NCBI GenBank assembly: GCA_964020975.1
Contig: CAXHWN010002454.1
Location: forward strand, 124,001 to 188,000
Source: Hermodice carunculata
Lineage: Eukaryota > Annelida > Polychaeta > Eunicida > Amphinomidae
Length of the DNA stretch: 64,000 nucleotides
Direction of reading: 5' to 3'
Shown here one piece after another: positions 23,679-35,989 of this stretch. Made by a program: the position numbers and the translations under genes. The notes below the pieces were generated by a model that had not been told where the DNA came from, searched no databases, and saw nothing but the letters and a program-made list of their open reading frames with translations. How positions within the stretch are numbered: position 1 is the stretch's first letter; each line of letters begins with the position of its first letter.

Positions 23679-24293
23679 GTCTTTGCTATTTTTTTTTCTT
23701 GGCGGGGGGGGGAGCAAGCATTAAAAATTTTCTCCAGAACTGCCGCGAAATTGCAAAGGGACACCATTAGGGGCTGCTGACATAATTTGTTGACAAGTGA
23801 CCGTACAATGTTATCTATATCGTGCGATATTTGTGTGTTTTTGCTATCTCCAACTTCTCCCAAATACTGCCCTCTTGACGTTCAAAGAAAATTGTTCACT
23901 GGATGGTGTTGCAGCGTATCGCTGCTTTTTTGCGAAATTTCAGTTTGGGTATTTATCGGTTAATATATATACATTGCTATCCATACAATGTAAGTCTACA
24001 GAGATGACAATGGTTATTCAAATTTTCGACTTCTTCCCAAAACGTTAGCCAGATTCACTTCAAATTTGGCGGGGATATACCTTAGGATGATCACAACTGC
24101 ATTTGTTTGGTCAAGCAGCAGTAAATTTTGGATTTTTTTATGAATCATTTTGCTCATTTTTGTAAAGTCTTGAAAAAAATATTCTCCAAAACTTCCTCGC
24201 CAATTGGCTCAAAACTACATAGGAACACTTTCCAAGGCCCCGAGACCTTAATTTGTTCACCAGGTGGTGACGTGATTTTTTCTTTGTTTTTCT

Positions 24294-24341
<48 letters not shown>

Positions 24342-24600
24342 TTTTTTTTTTTTTTGAAAAAAATTATGGATTTCAGTGCGGGTATTTTTTTTTCTGACTT
24401 CTGCAAAACCTTCACCCTGGTTATGCTAAAATTTGGTTGGCATGTACCTTGTGGAAGTGTCAAAAAGTTATTTCAGTTGTGAAGTGGTCCCCAGTAAATT
24501 TGCTAGCTACATGGCGCTGCTGTTATTTCCCTGTTTTTAAATGATTTTCGAAATTACAAATTGAGGGCAAGGTTACGTGTACATTATCAGTGTTACCATA
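23262..24600 (+). repeat. AGCT/CCGTCC interspersed repeat, multi-unit
   Basis: Two starts of the type TTAGCTC.RCTRACTTGCAAGTACAGCTAAGC occur at 23270 and 23475, each followed by CGTCCGTCC runs and the phrase TTTATTTCTCCAAA. Units with 'CTTCAAATTTGGCGGGGATATACCTTAGG' and 'TTGTTCACCAGGTGG' wording recur at about 23390, 23580, 24050, 24230 and 24430. Period is roughly 200 bp. Same family as 12722-13620. A (CTTT)n run of about 55 bp lies inside at 24294-24340. Confidence 0.75.
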
Positions 24601-24639
24601 GGAGTAGCAAGAAATCAGGCATATTGGTTTATATCTTGA

Positions 24640-25510
24640 ATATATCTAAAAAAATCAAATAAATTAACAAAAAATAGGAACACAACAAAGGAAAAACAAA
24701 CTGTCAAGCACATCCCACAAAACTCCATACCGGTAACTAAACAAATCGGTAAATTAAGGCTTGATAAATGAATAAAAGAATTAAACAGAAATTAAAAAAA
24801 TAAGAACAATACAAAGGAAAAAGAAACAAACTGTCAAGTACATCCCATAAAACTTAATAACTAAAGGAAGTTGGGTGGCTGGGAAAAAAATTAAAAAGAC
24901 GAGCAAACGTCTGACTGTATGAAGTTGAAATCAAACACAAAGTGAAACAAAAATCCCGCGGGAAGAAATTCAAATACAAAGAGGGAAGGAGATCTCGCGC
25001 CAGTATTGGATTAGTCATGTGACATACTGTAAATAACTTTAGTTTCGCGTGCTTAATTTGTCACAGTTTCTGTATTTTCGACATTTCACTGCAGTGTACC
25101 TGTAGTTTTTTTTTACTATTTTAGACATAATACCTATTGAGACAATGGTAAAACACTATTTAACTGTGTTTTTATTTTCATCTTTTTGTGTCATCAGCGA
25201 AATAAGCGAAAATGGGAATGCAGCGAAATCAAAGCAATTTACAGACTATCATCATGACAGTGTAGAGTTCAGTACGTTTATGACAGATATCCCCATTACA
25301 ATGTACAGACAAGAGCACGTAGGGTCCTTTTTTTAATGTGAAAAAAGTCTCCGTATTCAAGGACATACAACACACAACTACTTGAAACCAATTCAATGTA
25401 CTGTTATTTGGCCGTCAGGTATGTCTTGACAGCGCCAAAACACACACAAAAAAAGTAAAAACAAACAAAACAATGTCTGTGTTGGCACACAGACATAACA
25501 AATTGTCAAG
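24640..25510. repeat. Tandem A-rich repeat and hairpin copy
   Basis: Two copies of a ~120-bp phrase containing AACTGTCAAGCACATCCCA lie at about 24670-24740 and 24800-24860. At 25473-25496 a 10-bp perfect stem, ATGTCTGTGT and ACACAGACAT around TGGC, is another copy of the composite-family hairpin, here after an A-rich stretch rather than GAAA. Confidence 0.65.
24880..25360 (+). repeat. Dispersed repeat R1, copy a (with small signal-peptide-like frame)
   Basis: Shares with 26290-26550 'AAACACAAAGTGAA', 'GCGGGAAGAAATTCAAA', 'GAGGGAAGGAGATCTCGCG', 'AGTCATGTG', 'GACAGTGTAGAGTTCAGTACG' and 'AGCACGTAGGGTCC'. Copy a contains a 63-codon frame, 25145-25336, starting MVKHYLTVFLFSSFCVIS, which resembles a secretion signal. 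As the homologous stretch of copy b is not open, coding is doubtful. Confidence 0.6.
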
Positions 25511-26289
25511 CACATAAGCAATAAAATAAAACGACCTGTGGCCAAACACACATGAAACATTCATGAAATCAAAAATCGAATCAACAAAGGAAACCACAAT
25601 CTCGTCATCAAACTCATAATTTATCTTAATAAATCAAATCTACCAAACTCTTTATACATCTGTCAAGTCTGTAATCCGTTTAACATTATAATCACACAAT
25701 CACAGTGCTCGTAATTCTCAATCACACGAAACAATGCAAACTGTCGATTTAATATAAATGAGTAAGAGTAATTGCAAAAAAAAATAAATAAAATAAAAAT
25801 AAAAATAAAAGATCGAACTGGTTACACACCACATTACAATATTTGATACCGATGTATCTCCTCGCACTTTTTTTTTAACTCCAACTCTAAATTTGGATTT
25901 AAAAGAAAAACACAGCGACTGTAAGTTGGCATTAGTTTCTGGTCACCCACTTACTGTATCAATTCCCCTGAGACAACGGTTTAAAAAGACTTATGGCTAC
26001 GAAAATCAAATGCAAAAAGAGGCTGATTATCTGTGTTATTACCACCAATTTGTGAAGGGCCATGCTGATTCTTGGCATTATCAGACACATACATATATAT
26101 CCATAACTGTAATAAATTCCTCACTCACAAGCCAATGTATGCCAATTCCAGTGCACTGAACACTGTCCGTTTGCCATAATTAAGTTGCGATCAATTTGAT
26201 CCCCTGTCTCGTCACAAATTTTAATTTAAGACGTCAAGGTTTAGCCTCCTCAACGGCTTTTGAATGTAATGTAATTTTATTTTCACAGA
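25511..26289. other. No gene recognised
   Basis: AT-rich. A plus-strand frame at 25893-26159 lacks a recognisable domain. Poly-A/T runs at 25775-25810 and 25869-25878. Confidence 0.35.
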
Positions 26290-26550
26290 TCAGACAAATG
26301 AAAAACTAAGACGACAAGCAAGCGTTTTAGCAAAGTGGAAACCAAAGACAAAGTGAAGTAGAACTCTCGGCGGGAATACATTCAAACACAAGGAGGAAAG
26401 GGGATCTTGCGGGAGTGTTAACCCACAGTCATGTGGCTTATGTTATCGTGACAATGTGTAGTTCAGCACGTATGTGACATATACCACCATAACAATTTAT
26501 GGTCCAAAGCACGTAGGATCCATTTAATTTTATAATGTCTTTCAAAATTC
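26290..26550 (+). repeat. Dispersed repeat R1, copy b
   Basis: Direct-orientation relative of 24880-25360 (see there), about 1.4 kb downstream. Clearly diverged, with several indels. Confidence 0.6.
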
Positions 26551-26913
26551 GTATTAATATCATTTCCAATGAAGTAGCGGGTATTGGCTTCTGGATTTCT
26601 TTTCATGACACTTCTCTCCTTTCGAACGTCACAGTAAAAAGGGCAGGCACTTGAAGCAGTAAAGATGCACCAGAGAGTCGCTTACTCTGTCGTCCTGCAT
26701 AGTGAAGCTCTCACAAGCCTCACAAAATAAATGCAATTTAAAACTTTCCGTATCACATCTACGTCAGAAAATAATGTTTATGTTGCTGAAATTCGAGATC
26801 TGAGGACAGCTAAAACATATTAAAAAATCTTTTGCATTCAAGTAAATGTGTTTTATTGACCTTTTCAAAAGTCCTAATGTTGCACATAAAATTCCAAATA
26901 TTCACCGTGTGTT

Positions 26914-27059
26914 CTGATGGGGCCATGGCAGAATTGAGACAATTGTTGGCCACAGATTCGGTAGCCAGTGGCCGTATTTTGGAAACAACTTTTTCCAATC
27001 AGTCTAACCGTTCAGACGTGATAGGAATGGCAGGGGAGGCTCAGAATATCTTTATTTGA
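26914..27059 (+). CDS. Unidentified coding-like segment
   Basis: A 48-codon open stretch with protein-like composition (contains AELRQLLATDSVASGRILET) ends at a TGA at 27057-27059. An AG-ended pyrimidine-poor sequence (GGGGCCATGGCAG) could be an acceptor at about 26931. I recognise no family, and no polyadenylation signal follows closely. It could equally be a chance frame or a fossil mobile-element fragment. Confidence 0.2.
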
Positions 27060-27639
27060 CATATCAGTGATCAGTAACTGTACATCATATGTAACAACCA
27101 AAAGTTTGCCTTTGAAAAACATATCATTTGCAACAAAATGTATGTCATGATGACTCCAGCTAACGATTTTATATCCGCTACCGCTGGAGCCACCTAAGGG
27201 AAGAAAATATTTCGTTTTAACATGGTCAATATGGGCAGTTTGCTGAAAAATTACATGTACAAAATTAAGTTACAAGTCAGTGCGGTGATAAAAAACAAAA
27301 ACAAAAAAAAACAAAAAACAAAAAAAAACATAAAACAAAAAAAAAATAAACAAAAAACAAACAAAACAATAAAACCAAAAAAAAAAAAACACACACACAA
27401 AAAACCAACAAAAAACAGCGGCGTACTGTTGTGTGTCAAGGACAGTATAAAAGATACTGAGCAAAAGACTCGTTTGCTACCAATTTGACAGCATCATGTT
27501 GCTTTGAAGCGGACTTTCCTGATAGCGATAATTTTTTCTTGTGTGCCTTGTATCACCCCCCCCCCCCCAAAAAAAGGGGGGGGGACATGACTATAACGAT
27601 TAAAAATATTACCAATGCATCTACTGAAGAAACATGATT
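27060..27639. repeat. A-rich (AAAAC)n-like low-complexity tract and C/G runs
   Basis: 27287-27418 is almost entirely A with scattered C. 27557-27586 is a C run, A run and G run in succession. No gene. Confidence 0.85.
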
Positions 27640-28658
27640 TATGCTACCTGGAGATCTTAACTTTGACTACAAATTTGATAAAATGCTGTTTAATAATCCT
27701 ATTTACAGTCTTGAACAACTTTTTAATTTAAAACAACTAATAACACAACCGACTAAGGTAACTCTAAGTGCAGCGAGTCTGCTTGGTGATATTCTTACAA
27801 GCAAGCCTGAAGACCACTTGAAGTCATGGGTTATTAAAATAACCTTAATTGATCACTGCATGTCCTTTTTCAGTACTTAACTGCAAGAGTAAAGATGAGA
27901 TCCGCAAGATGATAAGCATTTTAGTGAAGAAAGCGTTTAAAATTATTTAAACAACTATGAATTGCTGCGCAACTTTTTACATTTTGTCAGTGTTAAAGAA
28001 GGATAGCTTGCCTGGAAAAATGAGCTATTACATGCTCCTATTCGTAACATGCGACTAAAGGACAGCCGTAATCAATGGGCTGTTTTAAACAATTACTTTG
28101 TTAATATTAGTCGCGATGTATTAGCAAAGCATTCTTCGAACCGAGACAGGCCATGGACAGGTCTACAAAGTGTTCATGAATTTAAGGTTTTTCAGGATAC
28201 AAGTTAGCTCTGTCTTGATGTATCGCAAAAGCTTACCAACAACTAGTTCTCTTGATATTTTTGGTATGGACACTAAGTTGTTGCGGTTAGGATCACAGAA
28301 TATTGTAGTATCGCTTCCTCATATATTAAACTTAATTTTGTGCACATCAACTGTTCCGTCCAATTGGAAAATGGCGTGTGTAACACCTGTGTATACGGGC
28401 ACGGGTCAGCGACATGACCTCTCAACTACAGACCACTCTCGATAGTTGTCATATTGCTAACGCTCTGGAGAAAGAGGTACAATGTCAACTTTTGAAATAC
28501 CTCATAGATCATTCATATATAATGCCTGATCAATCAAGCTATCTTCAAAAACATTCTACACAAACCTGTCTTTATAAAGCTATAGATGACTGGTTGCATA
28601 ATATTAATGGTAACCTGTGTACTGCAATTTTTTTCCTGGATCTCAAAATGTTATGATA
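27640..28658 (+). pseudogene. LINE relic C: end of endonuclease and N-terminal reverse transcriptase
   Basis: 27640-27880 has GDLNFDYKFDKM (family GDFNxD) and LKQLITQPTKVT (QLIxxPTRxT), then LGDILTSKPEDH and DHCMSFF, where families show LDHIxTNxP and SDHxP. 28210-28430 has RKSLPTTSSLDIFGMDTKLL, then NLILCTSTVPSNWKMACVTP (LSxxxGxxPxxWKxAxVxPxxK). 28450-28655 has ALEKEVQCQLLKYLIDHSY, HSTQTCLYKAIDDWL and the first catalytic block IFFLDLK. This is CR1/L2-type order. Several stops and frame changes are present, and it ends abruptly where the DIRS-like sequence starts. Confidence 0.8.
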
Positions 28659-28659
28659 C

Positions 28660-31600
28660 AAGTCAAGTGGGTGGTTCATTCCTCCCACCTCGGAAGCTAA
28701 AGCATCGGTATTCCTGGAAGCAGTTTAGGGGCTTCGGAGTTAGTGTGCCAATGAGCTGGTAGAGAATCAAAGTTCTCCCAGCTTTTACAACTTACTCTTC
28801 CTGGTCCCCAAGAGGGAAGTAGGGTGCCACCTTGACATACACCTATCGATGCTGAGCACCTTCCTGGAAGTCCCATCCTTTTGGATGGAAACCGCCCAGT
28901 TGTTGGCAGGAGCCCTACGGCCCATGGAGTGGGCCATGTCCCTTGGCCTCAAGGACGCATTCTTCCATGTGCAATCGTGGAGACTTCATGGAAGTATCTG
29001 CAGTTCACATTTGTGGGCCAAGTCTACCAGTTCAGGGCACTTCTGTTTGGCCTTGCCATGGCATTGCTTGGGTTTACCAGGTTCATGCAGACAGTTGCTG
29101 CTTATCTTCACCACTCAGCCATTTGCATTCATGTGTATCTGGCCGAATGGCTTATCCGGGTGCTTTGGCACCTGGATTCGCAGCATCACACACAGATTGT
29201 TCAGCTATTCTGCCAACACTTGGGCCTGATAGTGAACCTACCCAAGTCCAGTCTTCGGCTAGCATAGACTTTCATCTTTCTTGGCATCCAGTTTGACCTG
29301 GTTGCCTCCCTCTGTCACCCTTCAACAGGTGGCAGAAACTTCAGTCACTGCTCCAGTCCTGTCTGACTGGCAAGGTCTGTTCGGCACAACAATGGCTCAC
29401 CCTGTTGGCCTCCCTGTACTTAATGGACTCCCAGGTCCCACTTGGTCATCTCCACCACCGCCAGTTGCAGCATGTTCTGCAGCACAGAATCATGAGAGAC
29501 CAGGGTTATCAGACCCCCGTGCGGATTCTCAACGAGAATCACCCGCATCTTCAGTGGTGGACCATGAGGGAGAATGGCACTAGGGGAAAAACACTGGAAC
29601 TTATTCATAACCAGCACACCAATTACACAGACTCTTTTTTACCCAGATGGAAAGCTCATTTGGAGAGCCAGACGGCACAGGCCTTTGGCCAGTGTCGTTT
29701 ACATCTTACCACATAAACTGATTGGAACTGTAGGCAATACACTCTGTGCTCTTGCACTTCCAAGACCTGGTGGAGCACAAACATGTCCTCATAATGTGCA
29801 ACAACAGGACTGTGGTACCCTTCCTCAGCAGGCAGGGTCGGGTGTATCCAAGAAGCTGACAGAGTTTGCTGAGTACATCACCAGATGGTGCTAAGACCAC
29901 AAGGTCCGCACGCACATGAGGCAAGTCACAGGACATCAGAATGTCCTGGTTGACCAACTCTTGAAAAGGGGTCAGCAAGTGGGGATGGAGTGGTTGCTCC
30001 ACCCCAGGGTCATTCATCCCATGTGGGCAAGATGGGGAACTCCACATGGGGATCTGTTCACAACTAGCGAGAATAGGAAACTGCCAGTTTATGTCTCGAC
30101 TGTCCCAGACCCCCAAGCCCTACAAGTGGGCACTCTAGCCATGGACTGGAGCAACCTGTGGGTGTAAGCCTTTCTGCCCTGCCGGATCCTTCCAAGGGTA
30201 CTTCACCAGTTCAGTCCCACAATTTCAATCTGATCCTGGTCACCCCATGGTGGCCCTGGCGTGATTGCTTGATAGACCTATTAGTGATTGCTCGGTAGAC
30301 CTACTGGAATTAAGTGTCGAGCCTCTGCTACAATTACTGGCATGGCCAAAGTTTCTGGTGAAGCAGCAGATGAGAGTAATCCAAAGGGACCCTCAAGTGC
30401 TCAACCTCCACACTTATTTCATAGCATATTCATAACAGAGGCTTCTTGAAATTGGTCTCAGACAGAACTGTTAGAGGAGTGCAACGATCTTCTGCTATAA
30501 AATTTTACTTGGCTTGGTGGAAGGTGTTTTCTGACTAGGGAGCCAGTAAGAGAATTCACCCTTGGTCTCCACGCATTGCGGACATCTCTGACTTCTTGTT
30601 GAATCAGTGGGAAATCTTAGGCAAGAGCTTGAGGACAGTGGAGGGTTTCTGATTAGCCATCTCTTCAACCTTTGCCAACGTCCCAGATGTTCCCATTGGG
30701 AGTGATCCTTAACTGTCAGTGCTCATTGCATTCTTCTACACTGACAGGCCAGCAACATGGCAGGTCCTGCCCAGATGGGACCTACCGCTAGATTATGTTG
30801 AAAAAAATGGCTATTTGAATGCCTTGAGGACCCTAACCGTTTCCCTCAAGTACTGGATGTGGAAAACTTGTTTTGTATTAACACTCGCGTTGGGGGAAGG
30901 AGAAGGAAGATCCATCCTCTGGCTTATGACTGACTCCAATGGTCACCTGACCACTTTCAGGTGACCCTGAGGCCTCACTTAGGCTTCCTTACAAAGAACC
31001 AAGTGGCCCAAAATCCGGCTACGGCCTTTAAGGGTTTTACCCTCTGTGCTATGGATGCACTTTTCCTCTCAAAGAAAGAGCTGTAAGTTTCCCCGAGCAC
31101 TACTTGCATGACAAGATAGTGCTTGAGGATGGCATGTACGACTGCATAATGCACTCCTTTCCTTAGGTTTTGGGACGTGTTTGTTAGGGCTTCCAGATCC
31201 CATCAGAGAAACTATATTCCCTTCTTATGGCACTCTTGTGGTTTAGACCTGATGCAGGCTATATAGGTTGGCACATTTCTTAGTTGGCCTTATAGGGCTT
31301 TGTGCCTAGTTGACCTAATCTCGAACAGTATCAGCAGTCTGTCCTGTTGTCCCAGCCTGTTGCCAGTCGGACACAGGACTTTGCTGCCCATGGAACCATA
31401 TGCCACCCTCCAGCACCCGTCAGTTTGGCAACCAGGCCCTGTAAAGATCTCCTGGTCAGATGGAGCTCAAACCGATTATGTCTAACTGCGAGGCAGACAG
31501 TTGTCATGTTGGCGGGCAAGAGCCTTGGGGATTAAGTGTGGTCCCATGCTGGTTGGTAAGGAGGGGTTACAGTTTGGGCTGGATTCTGCTGTCGGCAGCC

Positions 31601-32115
31601 TCAAATCCATGTAGCTCTGAGGTTTTCCCTTCAGATGTCACCTCCTTACTTGGACCAATGGTTACCCCCAAACTGCCTGGTCCCAGCAGTCAAATGAGAT
31701 CAATGTGCTAGTGACGTTACACCCACTGTCTTTATGATTGTATATTGGCAAATGGTGGTCGAGAGGTAATGCTACATAACTAATACGAGATATTTGGAGT
31801 AATATCAGTATTAGTAAGTACATTTACCTCTCGACCACCAGAGAAGCCCAACCGACCAACCCCACTTCCTGTTACAACTGATGTCAACTGACCAATCTCC
31901 AAAGAGGAACGACGATATGGGTAGCATGCGCACCTGGAGTCACCATGAGTTTCAAAAGAACTAAGAGATAGCGCCACGCGACTGTCAGGTTTTCAAATCA
32001 ACTGACTCAAACTCAACTCAATTCATGGCCATTCAACCCAGACCCAGAGGTATAGGCAAATGGTGGTCAAGAGGTAAGTGTACTTACTAACACTGATATA
32101 ACTGCAAATATCTCG
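28660..32115 (+). mobile_element. DIRS-like (tyrosine-recombinase) retroelement, fossil
   Basis: Parts in order: reverse transcriptase (about 28.75-29.3 kb) with the DIRS-type wording around a QFRALLFGLA block; an RNase H-like region (about 29.35-29.95 kb); and a tyrosine-recombinase-like region (about 30.4-31.7 kb) with an FxTDRP..WDL block. At the right end a TGGTGGTCGAGAGGTAA motif occurs at 31753 and, inverted, at 31824-31840, and a ~55-bp segment (31786-31840) is inverted again at 32061-32115. That is the arrangement of inverted terminal repeat and internal complementary region expected of DIRS elements. No left terminal repeat was found, and LINE relic C lies immediately left. The element is clearly broken, with roughly ten or more breaks and probable loss of its left side, so it is old. 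Confidence 0.8.
31753..32115. repeat. DIRS-type terminal inverted repeats / complementary region
   Basis: Three related segments, 31753-31769, 31786-31840 (inverted) and 32061-32115, share TGGTGGTCRAGAGGTAA and an adjoining TTAGTAAGTACA / CGAGATATTTG block. They mark the right border of the DIRS-like fossil. Confidence 0.7.
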
Positions 32116-32129
32116 TTTTTAAAGTCGAA

Positions 32130-32520
32130 ATTTCGAGAAAAAAAGAAATCATTGCCTTAAATATATTCCTTCCTTGACCTTGAGAAAGTAGGTCAAGGTC
32201 ATCAACATTATGCAAGATAAAACTTGTACATATGATACACTTTTTTATATAGTATCCTTATCCTGACTTTTTCTCAACATATGCATTTTACTATTTCCAA
32301 CATGTTCTGGTCAATATCTTCTATAATGCTTTGGCTGGAACCATCAAATTTTAACTCATTTTTGTCTTTTGGCCTGATTGACAAGCCTACCAAGTTTCGT
32401 GATGATTCATTAAAAGCGCTTTGAAAAACGGTATTCTCAATATTTTCACATTTTGGCCTAAACATTACACAATACTTTAGGTGGCCCCACCAATATCGAA
32501 ATCGACCTAGATTTCGACAC
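32130..32520 (+). repeat. Interspersed repeat, third copy of the 15650-16640 family
   Basis: Shares with 16240-16620 the order 'GCCTT.CCCT..TGACCTTGAGAAA.TAGGTCAA', 'TATGATACAC', 'TTCCAACA.RTT.TGGTC', 'TTTTTGTCTTTTGGCCTGAT', 'CCAAGTTTCGTGATGA' and 'CACATTTTGG'. Same orientation. Confidence 0.75.
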
Positions 32521-33543
32521 ACTTGATAAGTCCTGTAATGCTATATGGGGTGTGTTGAAAACTGTGGACTGTGTCGCGCCCACAAGCAAAAATTAACCAA
32601 AGGACATGAGTGAACGCATAAGCTGTGATCTGTGGTCAGCAGAGCATAAAAGGTTTAGGTGTGCAACTTTTTACAATTGTTGCAACTTTCCCCTCCACTT
32701 TCCAGTGGTCTCCTTGCCAAAATAATATTTAACCCTCCGGCCCAGCACCTACTGATGTTCCCCTCTTCGTTCCCGACGTACATCCCCAGCTACCGCTTGT
32801 CCAAGTGTCAGCCTTGTCGACACATTGTTGACTCTTTTCTTCCTAAGTGATAATGTTACATCATTCTTATGACCTTTCCTTTCCTCGGCCGCATAAGTTT
32901 ATTAATCCCGGTGAAGTATTTACCCCCTTCCTTGCTTTCAGTCATCATTCTCCTAATTATTCCCCATTACTTCTCAGTATTACAGCAAATAAGGATTTTC
33001 ACTACTTTTTCCATCTATGCAATCACCTGTCTCTTCCTCGGTTGTACAGCTTGATCAATCTAGGCAAACAATTACCTCCTGCTCTATTTCCATCGAGGAT
33101 GTGATAACTGGAAAGTGGGATAATTAGTCACTGCAGTTTTTTTAATGCTACTTCTTTTGATGCGGAAATGCTGTCCTCATTATTGACTCAAATATTTTTA
33201 AAAAAGTATAATTTAAGGAAAGTGGTATTACTTCTGTTGTCCTAAATTTTGACTCACATGCGAACATTTAGAACAGGTCACTATGTGGGACAACATATTT
33301 TTCTTAAAAGCTGTAGCACTTCTGTTAAATTGTAGCTGCTGATGGAATGTTTATCACCACCACCGCCACCACCACCCGTGCCTATCCATGCTCCCCCTTG
33401 CCCTTGCACATACCCCCAGCTTATGCCTTTTCTAAGAGTTCGTCATGTCGATAAAATGTGGGAAATAAGATGCTGTCCTAAATGTTGACTCAAATGTGTG
33501 CTTTCACATAAGAATCACTTCATTTCCATTCATCTAATTAAGT
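32521..33543. other. No gene recognised
   Basis: Unique-looking sequence; a short imperfect duplication of 'GATGCTGTCCTAAATGTTGACTCAAATGTG' type wording occurs at about 33165-33260 and 33470-33495, and a CCACCACCACCG run lies at 33358-33378. Confidence 0.4.
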
Positions 33544-33738
33544 TTTATTGATCCATTGTTACTGGTAATTGTTAAAAGGGTTCAACAATTTTTCGTGAAA
33601 TTCTTTCGCAGCTGAAACAATTTTTTCTGTGTGATTTTTACGACGTTCGGCATTATTTGCACACTTGGCGCACAATGGTTGAAGGAACAAGGGATATCTT
33701 TGGCACCAGCGATTGACAAAATGCTGCAGTTTGCAATT
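33544..33738 (-). CDS. Candidate host terminal exon with polyadenylation signal
   Basis: Minus strand, unidentified product. The acceptor reads ATATTATATGTTACAG, and the exon (33738 down to 33559) starts in phase 0 and stays open for 59 codons to TAA. It encodes a basic, Cys-containing segment, including RWCQRYPLFLQPLCAKCANN with a CxxC pair, then a helical EKIVSAAKEFHEKLL. AATAAA follows nine bases after the stop (33549-33544). Protein-like composition, a good acceptor and an immediate polyadenylation signal support a real last exon. Upstream exons, which would lie at higher coordinates, were not found. It could be a processed fragment or a mobile-element end. Confidence 0.38.
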
Positions 33739-33739
33739 C

Positions 33740-34885
33740 TGTAACATATAATATGGAATAACCTATCAACACAAATTGTTTACAATTCATAATTTATTTA
33801 TGGAAAGTAGAGTAACACCGTTACTTTAGTATTGTATGAACTTATTTGAATAAAGCAATAATAATTTTGTTGTGTGTGTGTTTTTTTTTCTAATTCTAAG
33901 AGCCATCTATCTGATAGGCGTTGAAATATTTATAGCTTCAATTATTTATTTGATAAACAAGATCATATAAAACCATGTACACATGGCTAATTCAAGCTTC
34001 TACTGGACACGTTTTCCCACTGAACAATTGGTAGCAAATGGGGCCTGAAATATCATCAAATATTTAAGCCCAGATTTCAATATTTTCGGGAGGGATGCGC
34101 CCGGACTCCCATGCCAGCTCGCAAACCCCATGCTCCACACAAGAAACAATTTACACCTTATGGGCGTGCTGCACTTTTACAGCACTTTACACAGAAAATT
34201 CGACTTTGTTCCAAACATGTCCTTACATACACTAGACTTCTTATTGGAGATCATAAAAACTATACATTTTCTAAACGTATATACTTGTAATAACCCATCA
34301 AAATAACACTTTCTATGTAAGTGCTAGGAAAATTCAATTTTAATTGCTTAATTAAAAAACTTTAAATGTTCCCGTTTTTTGGGAAAAAAAAATAGCGCTA
34401 ACACCAAAAATGGGAAACATTATATTCTTACGGGAAATGAAACAGTACACTTCTGACATTAAAACTGCATTTTAAACTTTGGATAAGGGTTTAAATTCAA
34501 AATTTATAGAATGTTTAGATAAAAGTTATTAAAAAAAATTAAACGGCAATAAGATTGTAACTAAGCCTTTTTTCAAAAATATGAAATGCCCTTTTGGAGA
34601 TCAATTTGTGTTCTTTTCATTGACACAATGAACTATATTTGTTTCTTAAGTTTGTAAAAGCTATCTTAAATTTAATGCAACGTTTAAGAATTTTGATTGA
34701 AATTTAATTACATCAATGGCAATACTAAAATTTTATATTCAATACCAGTAACCAAACTTGTCGTGATGTTTTCTTTGAGAAAATATATACTTTTTAATTT
34801 TTACATGGTAACCATACGCAGAAATTGGACTTTTATACATGAGAGTCATAAAGTATACCACGTGCTTAAATTCATTTTTGCCTAG
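33740..34885. other. No gene recognised
   Basis: AT-rich sequence; several poly-A/T runs. No motif or repeat family identified. Confidence 0.4.
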
Positions 34886-35148
34886 CAGTGACTGCCCTGT
34901 TTGTCCTGTTAAATCAAACCCTGAAGGATCCACTGCTCCCGACATGGAGGTTACTTTTAAGAACAGCAGCATTTTCAGATGATGTTTCTATAACTGTTGA
35001 AGACGATCTTCCAACCCCAAAAGTGTGCATCGTGACACAGGCCCATAGGACATACCCTGGAGGTCACAGAGACATGACACAGTCCACAACCAAAATATTG
35101 AATGTGCTACCAAACAACAAGACTTGTCAAAGATCCAAGTCAGGCTAA
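34886..35148 (+). CDS. Unidentified coding-like segment, possibly decayed
   Basis: After a TTTTTGCCTAG acceptor-like site one frame reads SDCPVCPVKSNPEGSTAPDM with a CxxC pair and stops after about 32 codons. A second frame, open to 35148, reads DDVSITVEDDLPTPKVCIVT and is preceded by GCATTTTCAG. The two halves in different frames suggest either a frameshifted pseudogene or two chance frames. No family recognised. Confidence 0.2.
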
Positions 35149-35989
35149 ACAAATATCAAATGGAGGAGAAATTAACATTCTCATTTCTAAAAGTGCCGCG
35201 TTGACCACTTGAAGGCTTAAGATCGACACTGGAACTGGAATTGACGAAAAAGTGGGCACTAATTTACAGGCCACAGAGTGCGTTGTAACAACGGAAAAAA
35301 TATTTCAGTTTTTCATGAAACTTCAATAACAGCTAGAAAGCCAAACATAAGTACATTTGCTTCAACTGAAATATTTATTATGGGTCTGCATCTTCATCGA
35401 TTAAAGAAAGGTCTAATATACCTGGTGATATCCGTTGCACGGTCGAAGAGGACAAGAATAATGATGTCCTCCCAATTCGAAATGTGACAAAGGGAACAAA
35501 ATAGGAGGAACAGAATATTATATCCTTACATCGGATGAAATATACCAACAAGAAATCAAACCAAAATATGGAGGTGAACAACAGGAAATAGAAAAAGAAC
35601 AAAAGTTTGACAAAAAAAGGCCCAGGAATAAATGGATACGTGTGTCTCTCTGTGTGTGGGTAGAGTAACAATACGTCGTGACAATAAAGTGGCATATTGT
35701 GGCAACCAAATCACGCATATATGACAACTGGATTATGTAGTTTCTCTTTCTTTCAAGGGGTCATTTTATACGTCGCAGATGAGTTTCACTGGTATTGCAG
35801 TCTCCAAAGCACTTGCTTCGTGACACCACACTCCGAAGCGTGCAAAATCAATCCGCTCCTCGCCAAGAGATCACTGATGAACGTAGAATTAGAAAAGAAG
35901 ATTTGCTTCAAAACAAACCTGTCTGTGTGCCTTCAAAAGTTGTAAATATGACTACATGAACATTTCGAATTCCATATGACCTTCACTCT
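35149..35989. other. No gene firmly supported
   Basis: A plus-strand frame at 35697-35945 after a CTTTCTTTCAAG site is Cys-rich but unrecognised. Otherwise nothing. Confidence 0.3.

Noticed and set aside
24128-24463. Frames around the CTTT tract at 24.3 kb
   Set aside because: Low-complexity FLS/KKE repeats from the microsatellite.
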